DNA from: an uncultured Pseudomonadota bacterium
GTDB taxonomy: Bacteria; Pseudomonadota; Gammaproteobacteria; Burkholderiales; SCOH01
NCBI GenBank assembly: GCA_937863215.1
Contig: CALMFQ010000402.1
Span: 1-6,042 of the forward strand
Direction: 5' to 3'
Length of the DNA stretch: 6,042 nt
A model generated the notes under the pieces. The model was not told the origin of the DNA and ran no database searches. It saw only the letters and a list, made by a program, of their open reading frames with translations. Shown piece after piece: positions 1 to 5,985 of this stretch; position 1 is the stretch's first letter; each line of letters starts with the position of its first letter. The position numbers and the translations under genes were made by a program.

Positions 1-781
1 TCAGGCGCTTGTCGGTATGCGGATTCATGCGCGTCAGCGCGCCGACGAATTCGGCAAATTCGATGCGGTATTCGTTTTCCAGTTCTCTGGCACGCTCGCG
101 CAGCGTTTCCCATTTCGGACTGCCGGGGCTTTTCTTGAACGCCATCACGGCGATATTGCCTTTGCTGCGCGCCGGCAGGCAGCACACCAGGCCGTTGAAA
201 GCCTTGTCAATGCGCTGCAGCGAGGCATCGAAATTCTTGTGATTGCCCCACAGATTGGCCACCATGACACCATCCGGAGTCAGCGCGTCGTAGCAATGAC
301 GATAAAAATGATCGTTATCCAGCGCCGGTGCAATTGCCACGCTGTCGTAGCCGTCAACCAGCAACACATCGGCGATGCCGGTGCGCCCGGCAACATACGC
401 CGCGCCGTCGCCTTCCATCACATTCAGCCGCTCATCGTTGGCCGGCAGAAAAAAATGACTGCGCGCCACGGCAATCACTTGCGGGTTGATTTCCACCGCC
501 GTGGTATTGGCCTGCGGCAGGAATTTGTGCGTCCATTTGGCAATCGAACCGCCGCCCAGACCAATCAGCAGAATCTCGCGCGGCTGCGGGTGAAACAGCA
601 GGAACCCGAGCATACAGCGCGAATACTCCAGCACCAGCTCGAACGGTGCATTGACCTTCATCGAGCTCTGGATGGCCTCGGTACCGAGATGCAGCGAGCG
701 GATTCCCCTGGTTTCGCTGACATCGACCACGTTCATGTCGCTGCGGGCCTTGAATACGCGTTTGCTGCCGAACAATGCCAT
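1..781 (-). CDS. Spermidine synthase-like protein (3' end beyond window)
   Basis: I translated 260 codons from the ATG at 781 and met no stop before the left edge, so the C-terminus is missing. The fold is that of spermidine synthases and Rossmann methyltransferases: a short N-terminal strand region, then a nucleotide-binding loop GLGGGSI (residues 74-80), an acidic residue after strand 2 (AVEINP, E97), EGDG (123-126), and LVDGYD (141-146) where true spermidine synthases carry D-S-T-D. Genuine SpeE enzymes have a GGGDG loop and DSTDP; here the loop Asp is replaced and the second motif is DGYD. Aminopropyl transfer to putrescine is therefore uncertain, and a spermidine-synthase-like methyltransferase of unknown substrate is equally possible. 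No signal peptide or membrane segment is seen. The start overlaps the ttcA stop by one base (TAATG) and has a GGAGG sequence 9 nt upstream, so it is probably translationally coupled to ttcA. Family assignment is firm; the reaction is not. Confidence 0.85.
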   Translation of the reverse strand, partial: MALFGSKRVFKARSDMNVVDVSETRGIRSLHLGTEAIQSSMKVNAPFELVLEYSRCMLGFLLFHPQPREILLIGLGGGSIAKWTHKFLPQANTTAVEINPQVIAVARSHFFLPANDERLNVMEGDGAAYVAGRTGIADVLLVDGYDSVAIAPALDNDHFYRHCYDALTPDGVMVANLWGNHKNFDASLQRIDKAFNGLVCCLPARSKGNIAVMAFKKSPGSPKWETLRERARELENEYRIEFAEFVGALTRMNPHTDKRL

Positions 782-1725
782 TACGCGCAGCCTCCACGCT
801 TGCTGGCAAGAATATTGTGGATCGGGATTCCGGCTTCCGGCGGCAACGGGTCGCTGAAAGTTTCGCGATCGAAACCGATATCGCCATCCGGGGTCGCCTC
901 GCCGGTCACCTTGATGTCGCGGAAGTTATACAGTTCCGGATCGGCCAGATGCGAAGGCACCACATTGCACAACGCCGAAAACATGGTTTCCAGCCGGCCG
1001 GGGAAGCGTTTGTCCCAATCTTCCAGCATCTGCCCTACCACCTGGCGTTGCAGATTCGGTTGTGAACCGCACAGATTGCACGGGATGATCGGAAACTGGC
1101 GCAGTTCGGAATATTTGACAATATCTTTCTCGCGGCAGTACGCCAGCGGGCGGATCACGATATGTCTGCCATCGTCGGAAATCAGTTTCGGCGGCATCGA
1201 TTTCAGCTTGCCACCATAAAACATATTGAGGAACAGCGTCTCCAGCATGTCGTCGCGATGATGGCCAAGAGCGATCTTGGTCGCACCCAATTCGTCCGCC
1301 ACGCGGTACAGAATGCCGCGACGCAGGCGCGAGCATAGCGAGCATGTGGTTTTGCCCTCGGGAATCACGCGTTTGACGATACTGTAGGTATCTTCTTCGA
1401 CAATGCGGAACGGCACGCCGATGCCCGTCAGGTAATCCGGCAGCACATGCTCGGGAAAGCCCGGCTGTTTTTGATCGAGGTTAACGGCAATCAGCTCGAA
1501 GTCGATCGGTGCATGTTTCTGCAGATTCAACAGGATATCGAGCAGCGTGTAGCTGTCCTTGCCGCCGGACAGGCATACCATCACCTTGTCGCCCGGCTCG
1601 ATCATATTGAAATCGTTGATCGCCTCGCCTACTGCGTGGCGCAGCCGCTTGCTCAGTTTATTGGCGTTGTATTCGGTCTTGCGCTCGGCTTCGATCCGCA
1701 CCACATCGAGTTCGATATTGCTCAT
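781..1725 (-). CDS. ttcA: tRNA 2-thiocytidine(32) synthetase TtcA
   Basis: This is TtcA, the cytoplasmic ATP-dependent, iron-sulfur enzyme that thiolates cytidine 32 in the anticodon loop of certain tRNAs. The 314-residue protein, close to the usual length, shows the PP-loop ATP site SGGKDS (53-58), the first cysteine pair CSLC (128 and 131), GHHRDD soon after, and a second pair CNLC (216 and 219). In the family, three cysteines from these pairs hold the Fe-S cluster. Long stretches such as LDQKQPGFPEHVLP and IRPLAYCREKDI match the E. coli protein as I recall it. I chose the ATG at 1725 because GGAA lies 6 nt upstream and the protein then begins MSNIEL. An in-frame GTG at 1737 would add four residues but has only the hairpin in front of it and no ribosome-binding site. 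It is followed by the spermidine synthase-like gene with a one-base overlap. It lies just downstream of the hairpin at 1744-1765. Confidence 0.96.
   Translation of the reverse strand: MSNIELDVVRIEAERKTEYNANKLSKRLRHAVGEAINDFNMIEPGDKVMVCLSGGKDSYTLLDILLNLQKHAPIDFELIAVNLDQKQPGFPEHVLPDYLTGIGVPFRIVEEDTYSIVKRVIPEGKTTCSLCSRLRRGILYRVADELGATKIALGHHRDDMLETLFLNMFYGGKLKSMPPKLISDDGRHIVIRPLAYCREKDIVKYSELRQFPIIPCNLCGSQPNLQRQVVGQMLEDWDKRFPGRLETMFSALCNVVPSHLADPELYNFRDIKVTGEATPDGDIGFDRETFSDPLPPEAGIPIHNILASKRGGCA
791..795 (-). promoter_or_regulatory. Shine-Dalgarno GGAGG of the spermidine synthase-like gene
   Basis: GGAGG on the minus strand lies 9 nt before the ATG at 781. It sits inside the last codons of ttcA, where it helps encode the terminal Arg-Gly-Gly. 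Together with the TAATG stop/start overlap it fixes the start and suggests coupled translation. Confidence 0.7.
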
Positions 1726-1731
1726 CAGGCG

Positions 1732-1735
1732 TTCC
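1732..1735 (-). promoter_or_regulatory. Probable ribosome-binding site deciding the ttcA start
   Basis: Minus-strand GGAA, 6 nt before the ATG at 1725, is the only Shine-Dalgarno-like sequence near the ttcA start. It overlaps the alternative GTG at 1735-1737, which argues against that codon being used. Confidence 0.45.
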
Positions 1736-1743
1736 ACAAAATC

Positions 1744-1765
1744 AAACGGGGCAATTGCCCCGTTT
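1744..1765. terminator. Perfect 11-bp inverted repeat; putative bidirectional terminator or attenuator
   Basis: The arms AAACGGGGCAA and TTGCCCCGTTT are perfectly complementary with no spacer, so a real hairpin would leave about four central bases unpaired. On the plus strand the stem is followed by a run of six T's, three of them in the arm. On the minus strand, the direction of the flanking genes, it is followed by the weaker GATTTTG. It lies 24 nt beyond the reductase stop codon and ends 18 nt before the ttcA ATG. It could terminate the reductase transcript, attenuate read-through into ttcA, or stop antisense transcription. A further palindrome, TTTTTTGATCAAAAAA (1763-1778), adjoins it. 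Confidence 0.6.
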
Positions 1766-1789
1766 TTTGATCAAAAAAACGCTGATATT

Positions 1790-2530
1790 TTACAGGTTTA
1801 TCGAACGCCCGCCATCCACGGCGAGAATCTGGCCGGTAACATAGCCGGCATCGTTGAGCAGGAAACGCACCGCGCGGGCAATATCGTCCGGCTCACCTAC
1901 CCGGCGTAGCGGTACGGTATGCAAAATCCGCTGCCGCGCCACCTCGTCGAATACCGATTCGCCATCCGGCCAGATATTGGCGCCGGGCGACACCCCGTTG
2001 ACCCGCACATCCGGCGCCAGCTCACGCGCCAACGAGCGGGTCATTCCGGCCAGGCCGGCCTTGGCGATACTGTAAACCGCGTGCTGCTTCATCGGCCGTT
2101 CCCAGTGGATATCGATGATATTGACGATCGCACCATGCTGCTTGCGCAACTCTGGCGCCGCAGCTTGCGCCAGAAACAGCGGCGCCTTCAGATTGGAGCC
2201 GATCAGCTCATCCCAGTTGCGCTCGTTGATTTCGCCTACCGGCGTCGGATAAAAGCTGGAAGCATTGTTGACCAGTCCGTCGAGCCGGCCGAAATGCTCG
2301 ACCGTCTGCGCCACCAGCGCCGGCAGCATGGCCATATTCAGCAGATCTGCCTGCACCATCGCCGCCGAACCGGGCCGCTGCAGATTCAGCTCTGCCTGCA
2401 GCGCACGCGCTTCGTGCGTCGAACTGCGGTAATGGATCATCACGTTGGCACCGGCGGCATGCAGGTTACGGCAAATCGCCGCGCCAACCCTTCTGGCGCC
2501 TCCGGTAACGAGGATGACTTTGCCTTGCAC
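1790..2530 (-). CDS. Pteridine reductase-type short-chain dehydrogenase (FolM/PTR1-like)
   Basis: A 246-residue NAD(P)H-dependent short-chain dehydrogenase, probably cytoplasmic. The N-terminal cofactor motif is TGGARRVG (9-16), matching the TGxxxRxG signature that separates pteridine reductases from ordinary SDRs. HYRSS (33-37) resembles the NADPH-selecting segment of that group. NNAS (88-91) and N113 are present. The catalytic set is Asp140, Tyr153 and Lys157, with Asp where most SDRs have Ser, as in Leishmania PTR1 and E. coli FolM. The C-terminus has the usual VTGQ and VDGGRS. The expected role is reduction of dihydropterins (dihydromonapterin, dihydrobiopterin) and possibly dihydrofolate; the true substrate cannot be read from sequence. 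I chose the GTG at 2530 because the protein then starts MQGKVILVTGG and a GGGGGA sequence precedes it. The reading frame stays open upstream to 3112, but that extension lies antisense to the next gene and has no family similarity. It is transcribed divergently from the methyltransferase gene. Confidence 0.9.
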   Translation of the reverse strand: MQGKVILVTGGARRVGAAICRNLHAAGANVMIHYRSSTHEARALQAELNLQRPGSAAMVQADLLNMAMLPALVAQTVEHFGRLDGLVNNASSFYPTPVGEINERNWDELIGSNLKAPLFLAQAAAPELRKQHGAIVNIIDIHWERPMKQHAVYSIAKAGLAGMTRSLARELAPDVRVNGVSPGANIWPDGESVFDEVARQRILHTVPLRRVGEPDDIARAVRFLLNDAGYVTGQILAVDGGRSINL

Positions 2531-2548
2531 CTGTATTCCCCCTACACT
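2520..2548 (+). promoter_or_regulatory. Weak candidate sigma-70 promoter for the methyltransferase-antiporter pair
   Basis: TTGCCT (2520-2525) and TACACT (2543-2548) are separated by 17 nt, each matching four of six consensus bases. It would start transcription about 30 nt before the ATG at 2588. It overlaps the start and ribosome-binding site of the divergent reductase. This is a best guess within a 57-bp intergenic space that must hold the plus-strand promoter or have it inside the reductase gene. Confidence 0.25.
2536..2543 (-). promoter_or_regulatory. Ribosome-binding site fixing a GTG start for the pteridine reductase
   Basis: The minus strand reads AGGGGGAA, then TACAG, then GTG. This purine-rich site at good spacing supports the rare start codon at 2530. 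No ATG in the frame gives a sensible SDR N-terminus. Confidence 0.65.
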
Positions 2549-2587
2549 CTCGTGCTGATTTTGTTCTGTTCCAACTGACTGTAACAC

Positions 2588-3739
2588 ATGTCCCAATTGC
2601 CCGCACCGAGCGCCGCTGCGCTTGCTCACAGTGAAAAACTCGCCAGTCACATTCGCCAGCAGATTGCCGCGGCCGGAGGCTGGATCGGCTTTGCCCGTTA
2701 CATGGAATTGGCCTTGTATGCACCAGGGCTGGGTTATTACAGTGCCGGGGCGACCAAGTTCGGTAGCGATGGCGATTTCACTACCGCGCCGGAGATGTCG
2801 CCACTGTTCGGCCAAACGCTGGCACTGCAAATCGCCGCGGTATTGCCACACACCGCCGGCAACATCCTTGAGTTCGGCGCCGGCAGCGGCAAATTGGCGC
2901 TCGATATCCTGCTGGAACTGGAGCGGCACAACAGCCTGCCGCAACGCTATTACATTCTCGACCTGTCGGCCGAGCTGCGCGAACGCCAGTGGCAGACGTT
3001 CCAGCAACATGGTCTGCACCTGTTGCCGCTGGTGGAGTGGATCGACACATTGCCGCAGCAATTCAGCGGCGTGATGCTTGGCAACGAAGTGCTGGACGCG
3101 ATGCCGGCACACTTGGTCGAACTGGGTGCAAATGGCTGGCAGGAGCGTGGAGTCCAGGACAGCGGCAACGGTTTTGCCTGGGCCGCACGACCGCTATCCG
3201 ACCCGGCACTTGCGCCGATCTGCTCCAGCCTGGGCGCAAGCGCGCCCTATCTGACCGAAATCAGCCTCGCCAACCGTGCATTCATGCGCACGCTGGCCGA
3301 ACATTTGCAGCAAGGGCTGATCCTGCTGATCGACTACGGCTTTGGTGCCGGCGAGTATTACCACCCGCAGCGCGACCAGGGCACGCTGATGTGCCATTAC
3401 CGCCACCACGCCCACGGCGAGCCGTTCTATCTGCCGGGCCTGCAGGACATTACCGTGCACGTGGACTTCAGCGCCATCGCACACACCGCGCTGGACAACG
3501 GACTGGATCTACACGGCTATACCACGCAGGCGCACTTTCTGCTTAATGCCGGAATCGGCGAGATATTGCAACGCTTTGACCCGAATGACATCAGAAGCTA
3601 TCTGCCGCACACCAGTGCGGCGCAGAAGCTGATGAACCCGGCGGAAATGGGCGAGCTGTTCAAGGTAATCGGGCTCAGCCGCGCGCTGGATCTGTCGCTA
3701 CGCGGCTTCTGCAGCGGCGACCGCTCACGCATGCTGTAA
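2588..3739 (+). CDS. MidA/NDUFAF7-family class I SAM-dependent methyltransferase
   Basis: A complete 383-residue protein of the family formerly called DUF185. The mitochondrial member NDUFAF7/MidA dimethylates an arginine of a complex I subunit; the bacterial role is not settled. Family landmarks occur in order: PGLGYYS (46-52), GDFTTAPEMSPLFG (62-75), the SAM-binding loop EFGAGSGK (95-102), GNEVLDAMP (165-173), LIDYGF (247-252) followed by EYYHPQRDQGTLMCHYRHH, and QDITVHVDF (286-294). No signal peptide or membrane segment is seen, so it should be cytoplasmic. The ATG at 2588 gives an N-terminus of normal length, but no clear Shine-Dalgarno sequence precedes it. The antiporter gene begins 20 nt after its stop with no terminator between, so the two are probably one transcript. 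Whether a subunit of respiratory complex I is its substrate here is only inference from the eukaryotic homologue. Confidence 0.93.
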   Translation: MSQLPAPSAAALAHSEKLASHIRQQIAAAGGWIGFARYMELALYAPGLGYYSAGATKFGSDGDFTTAPEMSPLFGQTLALQIAAVLPHTAGNILEFGAGSGKLALDILLELERHNSLPQRYYILDLSAELRERQWQTFQQHGLHLLPLVEWIDTLPQQFSGVMLGNEVLDAMPAHLVELGANGWQERGVQDSGNGFAWAARPLSDPALAPICSSLGASAPYLTEISLANRAFMRTLAEHLQQGLILLIDYGFGAGEYYHPQRDQGTLMCHYRHHAHGEPFYLPGLQDITVHVDFSAIAHTALDNGLDLHGYTTQAHFLLNAGIGEILQRFDPNDIRSYLPHTSAAQKLMNPAEMGELFKVIGLSRALDLSLRGFCSGDRSRML

Positions 3740-3759
3740 GCTGCGGCGGATACTGGCGC

Positions 3760-5481
3760 ATGGAACATCAACCCGCATTCGATACGATCCGCCAGACCCT
3801 GATCTACCTGACCGTGGCCGGGCTGGTGATCCCGCTGCTGGGGCGCTGGCGCATTTCCAACGTACTCGGCTTTCTGGTCGCCGGCATGGCGCTGGGCCCG
3901 TACGGGCTGGGTAGCCTTGCGCACAAGCATGGCTGGCTGGAGCCGATTGTCTTCACCAAGCTCAAGGGCGTGCAGAGCCTGGCGGAGCTGGGCGTGATCT
4001 TTCTGCTGTTCATGATCGGTCTGGAATTATCGCTGGACAAGCTGTGGGCGCTACGTAAATGGGTATTCGGCGCCGGGCTGGCGCAGGTACTGACTTGCAG
4101 CGCGGCGATTGGCGGCATCGCACTATTCTATGGCAACGACTGGCAGGCATCGCTGGTGCTAGGGCTGGCGCTGTCACTCTCGTCCACCGCGGTGGTGATG
4201 CAGGTACTGGCCGAACAAGGCAATTCCGCCAGCCCGATGGGGCGGCATGCGTTCGCCCTGCTGCTGTTTCAGGATCTGGCCGTGGTGCCGTTGCTGATCG
4301 TGGTTTCGGTATTGATCGGCGAAAGCCAGCAGCCGGTCTGGCAGCAATGGCTGGAGCCGCTGACCATCACCGTAGCGCTTTGCAGCGGCGTACTGGTCAC
4401 CGGACGCTGGCTGGTTCGCCCGCTGTTCAAGATCGTTGCCTTCGGCCGCACACCGGAATCGTTCATGGCGTTATCGCTGCTGATTGTGGTCGGCACTGCC
4501 ACCCTCACCCAGCTGGCGGGCCTGTCGCCGGCGCTGGGAGCCTTTCTCGCCGGACTGGTAATCGCCGAAACCGAATACCGGCATGAAGTGGAAATCAATA
4601 TCGAGCCGTTCAAGGGTCTGTTGATGGGTCTGTTTTTCATGTCGGTGGGAATGGCGGTCGATCTTGGCCACCTGCACAAGCAACTGTGGCCGATCCTGTA
4701 TTCGGTGTTCGGCCTGTTCCTGATCAAGGGTCTGCTGATCGCAGCGATTTTCCGCCTGATGGGACGACCATCCGGCGAAGCCATCCAGGCGGGCATCACG
4801 CTCGGCCAAGGTGGCGAATTTGCGTTTCTGGCAGTGGGTGCAGCGACCATGGGCGGCGTACTGGAGCAGCACGTCAGCCAGTTCATGCTGATCGTAGTCA
4901 GTGTCAGCCTGCTGGTCACACCGTTGTTTGCGCTACTGGCCAGCCGCTTTCTGCGCAAACAGGAGCAACCGGCAACCTCAACCGAAGACGCCACCCTGCC
5001 CGACCTGACCGACCATGTGCTGATCGCCGGATTCGGCCGCGTCGGCGAAATCCTTGGCAGCACGCTCAGCGCAGCCAACGTCCCCTACATCGCCTTTGAC
5101 CGATCGGCCACCACGGTCAGCACCAAACGCTCACGCCATTGCCAACTCTACGTCGGCGACGTACGACACCCCGACCTGCTGCGACTGGCGCATGCCGACC
5201 GGGCCACCGCCATCGTGCTGACCATGGACAAACCGGACGACACACTGCATACGCTGCAAGTGCTGCGCAGCCAGTTACCGCAAACGCCCATCTTCGCCCG
5301 CGCCCGCGACCGCAAACATGCGCGCGAATTGCAACAGGCAGGTGCCACGGCAGCCATTCCGGAAGCGCTGGAAGCCGGTTTGCAACTCACCGGCATGGTC
5401 CTGAGCGAAATCGGCGTAACCGACGAATCCTGTGTCAAACTGCTGGATCAACAGCGCCACGCACGCAGCCATCGGCCATAA
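3760..5481 (+). CDS. Kef-type (CPA2 family) monovalent cation:proton antiporter with RCK domain
   Basis: A 573-residue inner-membrane protein. Residues ~10-395 form a hydrophobic antiporter domain of about 12 segments. GLELSLDKLW (87-96), ALSLSSTAVVMQ, and LLFQDLAVVPLL with the Gln171-Asp172 pair are typical of KefB/KefC; the Asp is the expected ion/proton-coupling residue. EYRHEVEINIEPFKGLLMGL (273-292), LFFMSVGM (291-298) and GQGGEFAF (349-356) follow. After a polar linker, residues ~417-550 form a Rossmann RCK/TrkA-N domain with GFGRVG (424-429) and Asp447 at the nucleotide-ribose position, so NAD(H)- or AMP-type gating is expected. The closest match I recall is E. coli KefC, but the protein lacks about 45 residues of KefC's C-terminal tail, and no KefF/KefG partner gene is next to it. 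Glutathione gating is therefore not assured; K+ or Na+ are both possible cargoes. GGA lies 9 nt before the ATG. It is probably co-transcribed with the methyltransferase gene. No clear terminator precedes the tRNA promoter. Confidence 0.93.
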   Translation: MEHQPAFDTIRQTLIYLTVAGLVIPLLGRWRISNVLGFLVAGMALGPYGLGSLAHKHGWLEPIVFTKLKGVQSLAELGVIFLLFMIGLELSLDKLWALRKWVFGAGLAQVLTCSAAIGGIALFYGNDWQASLVLGLALSLSSTAVVMQVLAEQGNSASPMGRHAFALLLFQDLAVVPLLIVVSVLIGESQQPVWQQWLEPLTITVALCSGVLVTGRWLVRPLFKIVAFGRTPESFMALSLLIVVGTATLTQLAGLSPALGAFLAGLVIAETEYRHEVEINIEPFKGLLMGLFFMSVGMAVDLGHLHKQLWPILYSVFGLFLIKGLLIAAIFRLMGRPSGEAIQAGITLGQGGEFAFLAVGAATMGGVLEQHVSQFMLIVVSVSLLVTPLFALLASRFLRKQEQPATSTEDATLPDLTDHVLIAGFGRVGEILGSTLSAANVPYIAFDRSATTVSTKRSRHCQLYVGDVRHPDLLRLAHADRATAIVLTMDKPDDTLHTLQVLRSQLPQTPIFARARDRKHARELQQAGATAAIPEALEAGLQLTGMVLSEIGVTDESCVKLLDQQRHARSHRP

Positions 5482-5513
5482 AACCCGGTCGGGCAAAAAG
5501 CACACCGACAAGG

Positions 5514-5541
5514 TTGACGCCCCGGAAAAAATACGTATAAT
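5514..5541 (+). promoter_or_regulatory. Strong sigma-70 promoter of the tRNA gene
   Basis: TTGACG (5514-5519) and a perfect TATAAT (5536-5541) are separated by 16 nt. The following GCCGG is the GC-rich discriminator usual for stable-RNA promoters under stringent control. The expected start is near 5548, about 9 nt before the mature tRNA 5' end. It begins 33 nt after the antiporter stop. Confidence 0.88.
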
Positions 5542-5556
5542 GCCGGTCTCTCGTGT

Positions 5557-5633
5557 GGCGAATTAGCTCAGCCGGTTAGAGCGACGGAATCATAATCCGC
5601 AGGTCCCCCGTTCGAATCGGGGATTCGCCACCA
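5557..5633 (+). tRNA. tRNA with anticodon CAT (tRNA-Met, elongator type; tRNA-Ile2 not excluded)
   Basis: The 77-nt gene folds into a full cloverleaf. The acceptor is GGCGAAT with ATTCGCC (7 pairs), the D stem GCTC/GAGC with GG at 18-19, the anticodon loop ATCATAA with CAT at 5591-5593, and the T stem CCCCG/CGGGG with loop TTCGAAT. A73 and an encoded CCA complete it. The acceptor begins with a normal G1-C72 pair, so it is not an initiator tRNA, which would have a mismatch there. A CAT anticodon can belong to elongator Met or, after lysidine modification of C34, to Ile2; the sequence alone does not settle it, and I favour Met. The outermost anticodon-stem pair is A27-C43, a mismatch. It stands alone, with its own promoter and terminator. 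Confidence 0.95.
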
Positions 5634-5649
5634 ATAAATTCAAGCACTT

Positions 5650-5676
5650 AGCCCAACTCAAAATGTTGGGCTTTTT
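5650..5676 (+). terminator. Rho-independent terminator of the tRNA gene
   Basis: An 8-bp stem, AGCCCAAC with GTTGGGCT, encloses a 7-nt loop (TCAAAAT) and is followed by a run of T's to 5676. It begins 17 nt after the tRNA CCA. Outer AAGC (5642-5645) and GCTT (5677-5680) could extend the pairing. Confidence 0.9.
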
Positions 5677-5757
5677 GCTTTCTGGTTTTCGTGTAGGGGC
5701 TATGTAGGATTTTTTCGTCGAAGCCTACGCAATATAGGCAGCACCAGCGCATACCCC

Positions 5758-5783
5758 CTAACTACCGGAAAACCGGCAGTTGG
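5758..5783. repeat. Hairpin with CCGG-AAAA-CCGG core
   Basis: AACTACCGG (5760-5768) and CCGGCAGTT (5773-5781) pair around an AAAA loop with one A-C mismatch. A T-G and a C-G pair extend the stem to 5758/5783. No T-run follows on either side, so it is not a standard terminator. Confidence 0.55.
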
Positions 5784-5925
5784 ATTTCTGCCCTTTATGG
5801 GCTCTCGAAATTCATCAGCGGCAGGCACCAGACACGACGCAAAATTGCGCTGTGCTTTTCAATCAATGGGTTAGACAAGACTATCGACAGCCGGCGCAAT
5901 TTTGCGCCCGTTGGCTTCTGGTGAT

Positions 5926-5948
5926 AATCGGATTTCAAATCGGGTTTC
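5926..5948. repeat. 11-nt near-tandem repeat
   Basis: AATCGGATTTC (5926-5936) and AATCGGGTTTC (5938-5948) differ at one base and are offset by 12 nt. They lie inside the longer right half of the nested palindrome. With only two copies, chance is possible. Confidence 0.4.
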
Positions 5949-5969
5949 GGCTGAACCTCAGTGCATGCA

Positions 5970-5985
5970 GGCTCAAAAATGAGCC
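5970..5985. repeat. Perfect 6-bp hairpin GGCTCA-AAAA-TGAGCC
   Basis: GGCTCA (5970-5975) and TGAGCC (5980-5985) pair perfectly around an AAAA loop. No T-run follows, so it is a poor terminator. Its right arm also serves as part of the outer arm of the larger nested palindrome, so the two structures would compete. Confidence 0.5.

Noticed and set aside
17..1219. A 400-codon open frame on the plus strand
   Set aside because: It lies antisense to ttcA and the spermidine synthase-like gene, both of which have clear family motifs. Its translation resembles no family and is the expected by-product of GC-rich codon use on the other strand.
2531..3112. N-terminal extension of the pteridine reductase frame to 440 residues
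   Set aside because: The extension is antisense to the MidA-family gene and has no SDR similarity. A strong ribosome-binding site and the GTG at 2530 give a normal-length enzyme.
4269..5078. A 269-codon minus-strand open frame
   Set aside because: It is antisense to the antiporter, is of low-complexity composition (Ser, Arg, Pro, Thr), and has no recognisable domain.
5485..5499. Possible terminator after the antiporter (CCCGGTCGGG followed by CAAAAAG)
   Set aside because: The stem would be three or four pairs with a two- to four-base loop and no T-run on the plus strand.
5557..5680. Integration (att) site of a phage or island at the tRNA 3' end
   Set aside because: tRNA 3' ends are common integration sites, but no integrase gene and no second copy of the tRNA 3' end is present in the window.
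5651..5876. Integron attC-like core sites: GCCCAAC/GTTGGGC at 5651-5671, GTTGGAT at 5779 and GTTAGAC at 5870
   Set aside because: The first pair is simply the tRNA terminator stem, with a 7-nt loop. The others lack a properly complementary partner core and paired inner boxes at the right spacing, and there is no integron integrase or cassette gene.
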